Below, in pieces: positions 6,244-13,197 of a stretch of DNA of 16,673 nucleotides (positions are counted from its first letter, which is position 1; every line of letters starts with the position of its first letter). Under the pieces are notes generated by a model. The model saw only the letters and a program-made list of their open reading frames with translations, did no database searches and was not told the origin of the DNA. The translations under genes and the position numbers were made by a program. Source of the stretch: Bacillota bacterium (GTDB taxonomy: Bacteria > Bacillota > Clostridia > Oscillospirales > Acutalibacteraceae); contig JAEWWM010000081.1 of the NCBI GenBank assembly GCA_023458915.1, positions 1 through 16,673 on the forward strand, read 5' to 3'.

Positions 6244-7254
6244 ATGCAAACAAGTGAAACAGCGACTAAAACAAAGAAAAAAAACATAGTGATTATCGGA
6301 ACTGGAGGGACCATTGCCGGATCGGGAGAAGAAGGCGTAACGGCGGTATATAACTCTGCTCAAGTAAAAGTAGGTGAGCTGGTATCTACCCTTCTTTGCC
6401 TGGAATCCCTTGCTAATATTAAATCAATTGAGCTTTGCAGCATAGATAGTTGCGACATGAGCTTTGAAAAATTGCGGAAAATTGCAAATTACATAAATGA
6501 AACCTCCGAAAAAGGCGAGGCCGACGGATTTGTAATTACTCACGGAACAGACACACTTGAAGAAACAGCATATTTTTTAAATTTAATCGTTAAAACAGAC
6601 AAACCTGTTGTAATTACCGGTTCAATGCGCCCGGGCACGGCCATCAGCGCAGACGGCCCTTTTAATTTGTACCAGGCGGTAGCCCTTGCAAAAAGTGATG
6701 ATGCCATCGGAAAAGGTGTTTTAGTCGCGTTTTCTGACGCAATATATGGTGCACGCGATATTTGCAAAATTAATACTTATCGAACCACCGCATTTGATCA
6801 AAAAGATTTGGGCTGTTTTGGCTATATGCGTGACGATAAAGCGTATTTTTACAATTCTTCACTAAAAAAACATACTTTAGAGAGTGAGTTCGATATAAAA
6901 AACCTTGAAGCTCTGCCCAAAGTAGAAATAGTGATGTTTTATGTGGATGCAGATATTGAAATTTTAAAGCACGCTACCGAAAATTCGGATGGCATAGTAC
7001 TTGCCGGCGCAGGATGCGGCGGAAGCAGCTCGCAGTGGGATGCGGAAATTGAAAAAATTATAAATTCTAAAACACCTGTAGTTCGCAGCTCAAGAGTTGC
7101 AAACGGGCTCGTTACATTTGATGAATCTGAAATCTTAAAACAAGGAATCTACGCCGACAATCTCACACCGCAAAAAGCAAGAATTTTACTTACTTTAGCT
7201 CTTACAAAAACAAAAGACATATCAGAAATCCAAGAAATGTTTAAGGTTTATTAA
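6244..7254 (+). CDS. Cytoplasmic L-asparaginase of type II sequence class
   Basis: The protein has 336 residues and hydrolyses L-asparagine to aspartate and ammonia. Motif 1, TGGTIAG, supplies the nucleophilic Thr20, with Tyr36 downstream. Motif 2, ITHGTDTLEETAYFLN, supplies the Thr102-Asp103 pair. TGSMRPGTAISADGPFNLYQAV, in two parts, and the ending LTPQKARILLTLALT match E. coli AnsB closely. Unlike AnsB there is no signal peptide: the N-terminus is lysine rich (TKTKKKN), so the enzyme should stay in the cytoplasm. The second ATG (6244) is chosen because AGGAG (6232-6236) is 7 nt upstream; the ATG at 6238 would leave only one nucleotide. The next gene follows after 28 nt with no terminator, suggesting one transcript. 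Confidence 0.94.
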   Translation: MQTSETATKTKKKNIVIIGTGGTIAGSGEEGVTAVYNSAQVKVGELVSTLLCLESLANIKSIELCSIDSCDMSFEKLRKIANYINETSEKGEADGFVITHGTDTLEETAYFLNLIVKTDKPVVITGSMRPGTAISADGPFNLYQAVALAKSDDAIGKGVLVAFSDAIYGARDICKINTYRTTAFDQKDLGCFGYMRDDKAYFYNSSLKKHTLESEFDIKNLEALPKVEIVMFYVDADIEILKHATENSDGIVLAGAGCGGSSSQWDAEIEKIINSKTPVVRSSRVANGLVTFDESEILKQGIYADNLTPQKARILLTLALTKTKDISEIQEMFKVY

Positions 7255-7270
7255 AAACCTACTTTTAAAA

Positions 7271-7285
7271 GAGGGATTAAAAATT
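7271..7285 (+). promoter_or_regulatory. Ribosome binding site fixing an AUU start
   Basis: GAGGG (7271-7275) lies 7 nt before an in-frame ATT (7283-7285). No ATG, GTG or TTG occurs in this frame between the upstream gene's end and codon 101. The family N-terminus, as I recall it (MF-x-FDEKL), aligns with ATT as residue 1. A single G-to-T change from ATG would produce this start. Confidence 0.65.
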
Positions 7286-8527
7286 TTTGAATTTGATGAA
7301 AAACTTACCAAACTATCAAAAAAAGCACTGAATTTATGCAAGGAGAAGTTTAGTGAGATAGAAAGTATCTCTGAATATAATCAAGAAAAAATTCTGAAAG
7401 CTTTTATAGATTGTGGTATCAGCGAAAGCCATTTTGCAATTACTACAGGCTACGGCTACAACGACCGCGGCAGAGAAAAGCTCGATGAGCTTTTTGCTAA
7501 AATTTTTAAAACCGAAGATGCTCTGGTTCGACATAATTTTGTCAGTGGAACACACGCACTTGCTACCGCACTTTTTGGAATTTTGAGGCCTGGAGACAAA
7601 ATTCTAAGCGTAACCGGTAAGCCGTACGATACTTTATCTGATGTGATCGATTCAAAAAGCAACAATTTTGGCTCGCTTAAAGATTTTGGTATTGAATTTG
7701 AATACATCAATTTTGAAAAAAATAAAGAAAAATATTATAAAACAATAAAAGAAAAGCTTTCAGAAAATTTTAAAGTGGTTTATATTCAGCGTTCAAGAGG
7801 ATATACATTTCGGGACTCTTTAAGTTTTGAGCAAATTGGAGAAATTACCTCATTTGTAAAAAATATAAACCCTGAAATTATAATTATAGTTGATAATTGC
7901 TATGGAGAATTTGTTCAAAGAAAAGAACCAATTGAATGCGGCGCAGACTTGATAATAGGCTCGCTTATTAAAAATCCCGGCGGAGGAATCGCTCCTACCG
8001 GAGGTTATATTGCAGGCAAAAAAAATCTTATTGAAATGTGCGCTCATAGGCTAACTGCCCCTGGAATAGGCAAAGAAATAGGCTCAAATTTAGGAGTTAA
8101 CAGAGAGTTATTCATGGGTATTTATAATGCGCCTCATATAGTGGACGAAGCGTTAAAAACTGCTATTTTTGCTTCTGCTTTATTTGAACTTTTAGGCTAT
8201 GAGGTTCATCCAAAATATAGCGAGGCAAGATACGATATAGTACAGTCTATCGTCCTTGGCTCTCCAGAAGCTCTTATAAATTTCTGCAAAGGAATTCAAG
8301 AAGGCTCTCCTATAGATTCTTTCGTCTCTCCCGAGCCCTGGGATATGCCGGGGTATAATAATCAAATTATAATGGCGGCGGGAACGTTTACAGGAGGAGC
8401 TTCGATCGAGCTTTCCGCTGACGCACCTCTTTGCGAACCTTATGCCGTTTGGCTACAAGGAGGCACAAATTTTTACAGCGCAAAGATAGGGATAATGAAA
8501 GCTGCTGAAAAAATAGACTTGCTCTAA
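7283..8527 (+). CDS. PLP-dependent methionine gamma-lyase/aluminium-resistance family protein (YnbB-like)
   Basis: Read from the AUU at 7283 the protein has 414 residues, the usual length of the YnbB/Alum_res family of fold-type I PLP enzymes. Family landmarks run throughout: TTGYGYNDRGREKLDELFA (about 54-72), the PLP-phosphate region VSGTHALATALFG (87-99), RPGDKILSVTGKPYDTL, Asp204 in VDNCYGEF, the PLP lysine Lys230 in GSLIKNPGGG, and MAAGTFTGGASIELSADAP near the end. Starting only at the internal TTG (codon 101) would delete the cofactor-binding part, so the upstream start is needed. Proteins of this family are annotated as cystathionine or methionine gamma-lyase-like; the true substrate is unproven. 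It is probably co-transcribed with the asparaginase. Confidence 0.9.
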   Translation: MFEFDEKLTKLSKKALNLCKEKFSEIESISEYNQEKILKAFIDCGISESHFAITTGYGYNDRGREKLDELFAKIFKTEDALVRHNFVSGTHALATALFGILRPGDKILSVTGKPYDTLSDVIDSKSNNFGSLKDFGIEFEYINFEKNKEKYYKTIKEKLSENFKVVYIQRSRGYTFRDSLSFEQIGEITSFVKNINPEIIIIVDNCYGEFVQRKEPIECGADLIIGSLIKNPGGGIAPTGGYIAGKKNLIEMCAHRLTAPGIGKEIGSNLGVNRELFMGIYNAPHIVDEALKTAIFASALFELLGYEVHPKYSEARYDIVQSIVLGSPEALINFCKGIQEGSPIDSFVSPEPWDMPGYNNQIIMAAGTFTGGASIELSADAPLCEPYAVWLQGGTNFYSAKIGIMKAAEKIDLL

Positions 8528-8600
8528 AATCAGTTCAAATTCAATAAAAAGCGACAAATAGCGTACATTTATATTATAAGGAGCGCTTTAAAAACTGAGA

Positions 8601-8623
8601 ATGAATTTTTGTAAAAAATTCAT
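8601..8623. repeat. Perfect A/T-rich inverted repeat in the yabP leader region
   Basis: ATGAATTTTT (8601-8610) and AAAAATTCAT (8614-8623) form a 10-bp perfect dyad with a 3-nt loop. It is not followed by a T run, so a simple terminator is unlikely. It lies in the 204-nt gap between the lyase-like gene and yabP. Confidence 0.5.
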
Positions 8624-8645
8624 GGTCTGGATGATTTCAGAACAG

Positions 8646-8673
8646 GTCTATTTTAATGTATTTTTATCATACA
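8646..8673 (+). promoter_or_regulatory. Candidate sigma-E (sporulation) promoter of yabP
   Basis: CATACA at 8668-8673, continuing TAT, matches the sigma-E -10 consensus CATACAnT. GTCTATT (8646-8652), 15 nt upstream, resembles the -35 element (GTCATATT-like) with one base missing. In Bacillus subtilis yabP and yabQ belong to the mother-cell sigma-E regulon, which makes the match meaningful. Confidence 0.5.
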
Positions 8674-8731
8674 TATCTCTAACGAAGGTTTTTAAGTATT
8701 TTTCGTATCTTTTAGAGGAGATAGATATTGC

Positions 8732-9022
8732 ATGATGAAAGAAGAACATAAAACCGCGCCGAAGCTACCACACTGCCTAACGCTTGATAACAGAAAAAAT
8801 CTTATAGTCAGTGGAGTTACTGAAGTTGACAGCTTTGACGACAAATCAATAGCCGCTTTTACAGATATAGGCGAACTTACAATCAAAGGCGAAAATTTGA
8901 ATATTAAAAAACTGTACCTTGAGCTCGGTGAACTTGAGGTTACGGGAAAAATCTCGTCACTTATTTACTCAGATAATAAATTCAGATCAGATGCCGGATT
9001 TTTTTCAAGGTTATTTAGATAA
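8732..9022 (+). CDS. yabP: Sporulation protein YabP
   Basis: The protein has 96 residues and belongs to the YabP/YqfC spore-coat-assembly family. The pattern HCLTLDNRKNLIVSGVTEVDSFDDKSI, then IGELTIKGENLNIKKLYLELGELEVTGKISSLIY, is the characteristic beta-rich core. In B. subtilis it is made in the mother cell and is needed for normal sporulation. The ATG at 8732 is preceded by AGAGGAG with an 11-nt gap; a second ATG directly follows. The order yabP-yabQ-divIC-yabR is the same as in B. subtilis. yabQ begins 24 nt downstream. A sigma-E-like promoter lies about 60 nt upstream. Confidence 0.92.
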   Translation: MMKEEHKTAPKLPHCLTLDNRKNLIVSGVTEVDSFDDKSIAAFTDIGELTIKGENLNIKKLYLELGELEVTGKISSLIYSDNKFRSDAGFFSRLFR

Positions 9023-9046
9023 AAACAAAACAAGGGGAACAGTTAA

Positions 9047-9430
9047 GTGAATGAAACTCTTGCAATGCAACTTGTAATTTTTGGATATTCTTGTGTTTTG
9101 GGCGCAGGACTTGGACTGCTTTATGATTTTTTTAGAATTGTAAGAATGATGATAAATCCCAGAAATATCGCTATATTTATTCAAGACGTTATATATTTTA
9201 TAATCAGCGGGCTTATCACGTTTTTGTTTGTTTTAGGATTTAATAGAGGCGAAGCGCGATTTTACATACTTGCAGGCGAAGGCATCGGATGGATAATCTA
9301 CCACATAACCTTAGGTGAGGTTATTTACAAGTGTTCAGGCAGAGTTGTAAAATCGCTGAATTTGAAAATAGGACTATTCACTAATAAATTTAAAAGCATA
9401 AAAAAGAAAAATAAAAGCCAAAATGTATAA
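9047..9430 (+). CDS. yabQ: Spore cortex biosynthesis membrane protein YabQ
   Basis: The protein has 127 residues with about three predicted membrane segments (roughly 8-27, 40-64, 70-90) and a basic cytoplasmic tail (NKFKSIKKKNKSQ). The N-terminal pattern LVIFGYSCVLGAGLGLLYDFFRI is typical of YabQ, which is required for spore cortex formation in B. subtilis. The protein is shorter than the Bacillus one, as I recall is usual in clostridia. The start is GTG (9047-9049) with AAGGGG about 9 nt upstream; an ATG at 9051 is out of frame. It directly follows yabP and probably shares its mother-cell expression. Confidence 0.87.
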   Translation: MNETLAMQLVIFGYSCVLGAGLGLLYDFFRIVRMMINPRNIAIFIQDVIYFIISGLITFLFVLGFNRGEARFYILAGEGIGWIIYHITLGEVIYKCSGRVVKSLNLKIGLFTNKFKSIKKKNKSQNV

Positions 9431-9487
9431 AAATATTTATGAAAATATTTAAATTATATAAACTTAACACAAAATTTTAAAAACAAC

Positions 9488-9517
9488 TTGCAATTATATT
9501 CATATAAAGTGCATAAT
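9488..9517 (+). promoter_or_regulatory. Candidate divIC promoter
   Basis: TTGCAA (9488-9493) and CATAAT (9512-9517) are 18 nt apart, a fair sigma-A match. It lies in the 140-nt gap before divIC, a gene needed in vegetative growth, whereas yabPQ are sporulation genes. It overlaps the hairpin at 9510-9535. Confidence 0.4.
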
Positions 9518-9543
9518 ATAAAAGGCTTTTATGCAATTTTTTT
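9510..9543 (+). terminator. Possible A/T-rich terminator after yabQ
   Basis: TGCATAA (9510-9516) and TTATGCA (9529-9535) pair over 7 bp with a 12-nt loop, followed by seven T (9537-9543). The stem is weak in GC. It overlaps the -10 of the candidate divIC promoter, so only one of the two roles may be real. Confidence 0.35.
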
Positions 9544-9570
9544 ATTTTAAACAGGGAAGTATAGTAGTTA

Positions 9571-9816
9571 ATGAGATTTTCAGTAAAAAAGAGCAAAAAA
9601 TTCGTTTTAAAAGTTGTTTTACTATCCTTTGTTGCTTATGTAATTTTTTTGTTTATAAACCAGCAGATAAAAATCAAACAAAAGAACGATGAGCTTGCCA
9701 GAATAAATGAACAAATTGTAAATGAAAAAAGCAAAAATAAAGAAATACGAAGTAAACTGAGTGAATATGGAGATGGCGAAAATTCTAATAAAAAATTTTT
9801 TGAAAACGCAACTTAA
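9571..9816 (+). CDS. divIC: Septum formation initiator, DivIC/FtsB family
   Basis: The protein has 81 residues. A basic N-terminus (RFSVKKSKK) is followed by one membrane segment (about 11-31, FVLKVVLLSFVAYVIFLFI) and a coiled coil (about 32-66, QIKIKQKNDELARINEQI onward), the DivIC/FtsB build. DivIC is a bitopic division protein that works with FtsL and DivIB at the septum. Identification rests mainly on topology and on its place between yabQ and yabR, as in B. subtilis. It is shorter than the Bacillus protein: the domain after the coil that usually continues with an (A/I)RE-x-LGYV-like stretch is missing and the end is GDGENSNKKFFENAT. No obvious frameshift restores it. GGGAAG lies about 11 nt before the ATG. 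Confidence 0.82.
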   Translation: MRFSVKKSKKFVLKVVLLSFVAYVIFLFINQQIKIKQKNDELARINEQIVNEKSKNKEIRSKLSEYGDGENSNKKFFENAT

Positions 9817-9919
9817 TTATAAGTGAAAATATTATACAAGTAGCGGTCAAAATATCACAAAATAAGCACTTGTTTATAAATAATTGGCATTAATATTTTA
9901 GGGAGGAAGTTAATTTTTT

Positions 9920-10369
9920 ATGGCGCTCGAGGTTGGGGAAATAGTCGAAGGAAAAGTAACAGGAATAACAAAATTTGGGGCTTTCGTGGAAATTGAAGAA
10001 GGGAAAACAGGACTTGTTCATATATCTGAAGTAGCAAATGTTTTTGTTAAAGAAGTCGGTGATCACGTAAAAGAAGGCCAAACAGTAAAAGTAAAGATTT
10101 TAGGGCTCAATAATAACGGAAAAATAGAGCTTTCCATAAAGAAAGCGGATGAAAATTTAAATTCTTCTGGCGAAAAAAGTGAAAAATTTAATTCTAAACG
10201 AAACTTCAATAATTTTAATCGAGAAAGACCGAAAAATCGAAATAATTCTTCAGCAAATAGTTTTGAAGAAATGATAACAAAATTCAAAAAATTAAGCGAC
10301 GAAAAACTCTCAGATTTTAAGAAAAAAACTGAACCTCGCCGCGGAAAACCTAATCATAAAAATGGATAA
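9920..10369 (+). CDS. yabR: S1-domain RNA-binding protein, YabR-like
   Basis: The protein has 149 residues. Residues 1-72 form a complete S1 (OB-fold) domain: VGEIVEGKVTGITKFGAFVEI, GKTGLVHISEVA, VKEGQTVKVKILGLNNNGKIELSIKKA. The rest is a low-complexity basic tail rich in Asn, Lys, Arg and Ser, with an amphipathic stretch (FEEMITKFKKLSDEKLSDFKKK) like that of other YabR/GSP13-type proteins. It probably binds RNA or ribosomes; the precise role is not settled. GGGAGGA lies upstream of the ATG with a gap of about 12-13 nt. The 103 nt before it contain no terminator that I can support, so it may be read with divIC. It is the last rightward gene before the converging cell-wall operon. Confidence 0.88.
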   Translation: MALEVGEIVEGKVTGITKFGAFVEIEEGKTGLVHISEVANVFVKEVGDHVKEGQTVKVKILGLNNNGKIELSIKKADENLNSSGEKSEKFNSKRNFNNFNRERPKNRNNSSANSFEEMITKFKKLSDEKLSDFKKKTEPRRGKPNHKNG

Positions 10370-10401
10370 CGGTAATAAGTAATAAAATTAAACAGCGCTA
10401 A

Positions 10402-10424
10402 GAGGTGCAGGCAAAATCCACCTC
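10402..10424 (+). repeat. Small GC-containing hairpin after yabR
   Basis: GAGGTG (10402-10407) and CACCTC (10419-10424) pair across an 11-nt loop about 33 nt after the yabR stop, followed by AAATTTCTTTT. It could be a weak terminator or a 3' end stabiliser. The better terminator is at 10491. Confidence 0.4.
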
Positions 10425-10490
10425 AAATTTCTTTTGTAATTAAAGTTAATTCATATAAGACGTTTATATTTATGGGAAAAAGTTTTAAAG

Positions 10491-10521
10491 TTAGAAGGGG
10501 TATAGCCCTTTCTAATTTTTT
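10491..10521 (+). terminator. Terminator of the yabP-yabR side, probably bidirectional
   Basis: TTAGAAGGGG (10491-10500) and CCCTTTCTAA (10506-10515) form a stem of about 10 bp with one G-T pair and a 5-nt loop, followed by six T (10516-10521). An A-rich stretch before it gives a partial T tract on the minus strand, so it may also end the leftward mre-pbp operon. Confidence 0.82.
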
Positions 10522-10547
10522 ATACAAAAAACTATACTTTTTGTATA
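10521..10547. terminator. Second perfect inverted repeat between convergent genes
   Basis: TATACAAAAA (10521-10530) and TTTTTGTATA (10538-10547) form a perfect 10-bp dyad with a 7-nt loop, 13 nt beyond the stop codon of the penicillin-binding protein gene. It directly abuts the first terminator. All-A/T stems terminate poorly, so it may instead protect 3' ends. It is listed as a terminator because of position. Confidence 0.4.
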
Positions 10548-10559
10548 CCATTTTAAAAA

Positions 10560-12560
10560 TTAAGTTCCTAAATTAAAATAAGAATTCATTATATCTCGCG
10601 CGACATTTTTAGATGCCGCGCCGGTTTTTCCATGAGCGATTACTACGGCAATTGCTATTTTAGGGTCGTCATACGGAGCGAAGCAGATAAAAGTTGTATG
10701 ATCGGAACCCGAATTTTGAGCCGTACCTGTTTTAGCGGCAATTGGAATGGGGTAACTTGCAAAGTCGCGCGCCGTTCCTGAAAGCGCAACTTCGCGCATT
10801 CCGGTTTTTACAATATTTAAATTTTCTGCTGATACCCCTACATTTTGAACAAGTTCCGGCTCAAATTCTTTAACGGCTTTTGTGCGAGTATAGTCCATAA
10901 TTTTACTGACTAAATGAGTTTTGTATCGATTGCCGCCGCTTGCAATTGTTGCGGTATAAGTCGCCAGTTGAAGAGGTGTGAGCATATTATCCGACTGCCC
11001 GATTGCAGCCTGTGATGAACCCGATTCGTACCACTTCGATCCCACACTCGCCGAATGTTCAGGACCTGCAACTATTCCCTTACTTTCGCCTATTTCAACA
11101 CCTGTTTTAACCCCTACTCCAAACTTTTTTGCGTAATCACCCAGAAGCTCCGCGCCAAGGCGCCTGCCCATCTCCGCAAAATAAACATTGCACGATTTTG
11201 AAAGCGCATTTATAAGCTTAATGTTACCGTGAACGCCCATGCACCGAAGGTGATAACCGTGATAAAAATTGTAGCTGCCCGTACAGCGAACGGCGTTTTC
11301 GGGAGTTACTTTACCACTTTGCAGTGCCGCGCACACAACAAGGGGTTTGTAAGTTGACCCCGGCGCATATGCTCCTGAAAAAGCACGGTTTAAAAGCGGG
11401 GTAGCGCTGTCTTTTATAAGTTCTGAATAATATGATTTATCTTCCATGAAGCGTACAAGATCGTAACTTGGGTAAGTTGCGGCGGCGAGGACTGAAAAAT
11501 CTTTAACATTTAAAGCAACAACAGCTCCGGACACACAATCCGGCGCGCCTTGCTTGTGAGCTTTCTCAACATTTTCTTTGAGGGATTTATTTGCAGCTTC
11601 CTGCAACTTGGACGATATTGTTAAAATAACACTGTTTCCGGATTTAGCGGGCTCTTTTTCAGAAACATTAATAACCTGACCGCTCGGCGACATTTGAATC
11701 ATGCGTTTTCCGCCAAAGCCTCTTAAATAATCCTCAAATATGCTTTCTACCCCGGTTTTTCCAATCAGAGCGTCCATGCTGTAGGTTTCTTTTCTCTTTT
11801 CGTATTCCTCACTTGACATAAAACCCGTGTAACCCACAATATGCGGCGCAATTCCGCCGTTTATATATTTCCTTACAAGCGATGTTTGAATGCGAACACC
11901 CTTTAGCTCCTCAGCTTTTTCAGAAATAATAATCACTGCTTCTTTGCTAATGCCGTCGGAAATAATGTACGGTGTGGTTTTAGCATGGTAGCTGCCGTTT
12001 TTATCCATGTTATAGCGTACACTGCAAATAATTCTTTGGTCAGGTTTCGAAAAAGATTTCGCGTCGTATTTTTCTGCCAGTTTATTCAAACATTCCTCAG
12101 CAGAGGCATTTTCAGGCAAATTTAAACTATTTTTTAAATCAGCAACTTGACTTGCGCGGTCATCAGCAAAAGAAGATTCATTTTCATTTAGATTTATCGG
12201 CAAAATATCTATCCATGAGTTTTTAAGCGTCTCAAGAAGTTTAACAACACGGATTATAAGCTCGTTTTCTTTTCCTTTATCAATTAAAATCCTGTCTATC
12301 ACAAGTTTATAACCCGTTTCATTAATGGCAAGACCTACTCCATTACAATCAAATATTTCGCCTCGGACTGCATCAGTCTTAACAAAATAAATATTGCTAC
12401 TGTTTGCGCGAAGCTTATAATACTCACCGTTAATTACCTGCCAGTCTACAAGCCTTGCTATAAAAGCAACAAAAATTGCAGCGGTTAAAGACAGGAAAAA
12501 AATATATCTTTTATTATTAAAAATGCTTGATTTTATTCTGCTCACCTCCCGTATTTCCAA
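10560..12560 (-). CDS. mrdA: Peptidoglycan D,D-transpeptidase, PBP2-type (rod system)
   Basis: The protein has up to 666 residues and is a class B penicillin-binding protein. A membrane anchor (about residues 18-36) is followed by the PBP dimerisation region and the transpeptidase domain with all three active-site motifs: STYK (Ser402-Lys405), SCN (456-458) and KTGT (610-613). Its place after mreBCD argues for the elongasome PBP2 rather than the division PBP. The coordinates take the longest frame, from TTG 12560, which has no ribosome binding site. A strong GGGAGGTGA (12542-12550) overlaps an in-frame GTG (12543-12545) and lies 8 nt before an in-frame ATA (12534-12536), giving the natural-looking N-terminus (M)KSSIFNNKRYIFF. 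The true start is therefore unresolved. The gene overlaps mreD by up to 44 nt. Confidence 0.94.
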   Translation of the reverse strand: MEIREVSRIKSSIFNNKRYIFFLSLTAAIFVAFIARLVDWQVINGEYYKLRANSSNIYFVKTDAVRGEIFDCNGVGLAINETGYKLVIDRILIDKGKENELIIRVVKLLETLKNSWIDILPINLNENESSFADDRASQVADLKNSLNLPENASAEECLNKLAEKYDAKSFSKPDQRIICSVRYNMDKNGSYHAKTTPYIISDGISKEAVIIISEKAEELKGVRIQTSLVRKYINGGIAPHIVGYTGFMSSEEYEKRKETYSMDALIGKTGVESIFEDYLRGFGGKRMIQMSPSGQVINVSEKEPAKSGNSVILTISSKLQEAANKSLKENVEKAHKQGAPDCVSGAVVALNVKDFSVLAAATYPSYDLVRFMEDKSYYSELIKDSATPLLNRAFSGAYAPGSTYKPLVVCAALQSGKVTPENAVRCTGSYNFYHGYHLRCMGVHGNIKLINALSKSCNVYFAEMGRRLGAELLGDYAKKFGVGVKTGVEIGESKGIVAGPEHSASVGSKWYESGSSQAAIGQSDNMLTPLQLATYTATIASGGNRYKTHLVSKIMDYTRTKAVKEFEPELVQNVGVSAENLNIVKTGMREVALSGTARDFASYPIPIAAKTGTAQNSGSDHTTFICFAPYDDPKIAIAVVIAHGKTGAASKNVARDIMNSYFNLGT

Positions 12561-13062
12561 GGAAATATGAAATCGATCTGTTAAACAAAAATATTATCGG
12601 CGTTGCAATTACCGAATAAATGATCACAGGAGTGCAAATATTAAGCCAAGCAAAATTTGCGTTATTAAAGCCCATTAAAACATAGTTAAAATAAAATCTA
12701 CAAAAAACTATAGCAGAAGTTATGACGGCAGACGCCACCAGAGCCATTAAAAGATTAGCTCTTACAAAATAAGTTGACAGAACCCCTAGTGCATAGCCTA
12801 TTAGGCCCATAAAAAGCGCATAAATGCCTATTGGATTTCCAAAGCTAAAATCAAGAAGCGCACCCGTAATAATCCCAAAAACCATGCCATTAGATTCTTT
12901 TTCGAATAAAGCAATGGATACGAGCGCAGGTATAATCATCAAAGAGCGAACACAAAATAGACCCATGCCAAAAACCAAAGTTTGCTGCAGGGAATATAAA
13001 AAATAAAGCTCAAAAACATAAACAAACCATCTAAAATAATTGTGTACTTTGCTTACTTCCAC
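12517..13062 (-). CDS. mreD: Rod shape-determining membrane protein MreD
   Basis: The protein has 181 residues, nearly all hydrophobic, with five or six predicted membrane segments. The conserved MreD stretch GIITGALLDFSFGNPIGIYALFMGLIGYALG (two parts of one motif, around residues 79-109) is clear. MreD links MreC to the RodA-PBP2 synthase in the elongation machinery. The start is GTG (13060-13062) with GGAG 6 nt upstream. The end overlaps the penicillin-binding protein frame, whose ribosome binding site lies inside the last MreD codons, so translation of the two is probably coupled. mreC ends 135 nt upstream, an unusually long gap for this operon. Confidence 0.93.
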   Translation of the reverse strand: MEVSKVHNYFRWFVYVFELYFLYSLQQTLVFGMGLFCVRSLMIIPALVSIALFEKESNGMVFGIITGALLDFSFGNPIGIYALFMGLIGYALGVLSTYFVRANLLMALVASAVITSAIVFCRFYFNYVLMGFNNANFAWLNICTPVIIYSVIATPIIFLFNRSISYFLGNTGGEQNKIKHF

Positions 13063-13135
13063 CTATGTCTCCTTTGAAATTAGTATTTAATAAACTTCTT
13101 TTCAGACTAGGTAAGGTTTTTTCAAAAGCGAGAAA

Positions 13136-13189
13136 AATATATATACTCCGATGAACTTTGAACAAAAAACAAATTTTTTTGAAAATTTG
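13136..13189 (-). promoter_or_regulatory. Possible weak terminator and internal promoter between mreC and mreD
   Basis: On the minus strand the mreC stop is soon followed by a 7-bp hairpin, CAAATTT/AAATTTG (13170-13189), and six T (13164-13169). Next comes TTGTTC (13160-13165), 18 nt from TATATT (13136-13141), a moderate sigma-A promoter. Together they would let mreD and the penicillin-binding protein gene be expressed partly independently of mreBC. Both elements are weak individually. Confidence 0.35.
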
Positions 13190-13197
13190 CGTTCTAA

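Noticed and set aside
7583..8527. Start of the PLP enzyme at the TTG of codon 101
   Set aside because: It would remove the conserved N-terminal third including the PLP-phosphate region, while the frame is open and family-like back to 7283.
8601..8735. A 44-residue frame before yabP as a gene
   Set aside because: It has no ribosome binding site at usable spacing, overlaps a likely promoter, and shows no recognisable sequence.
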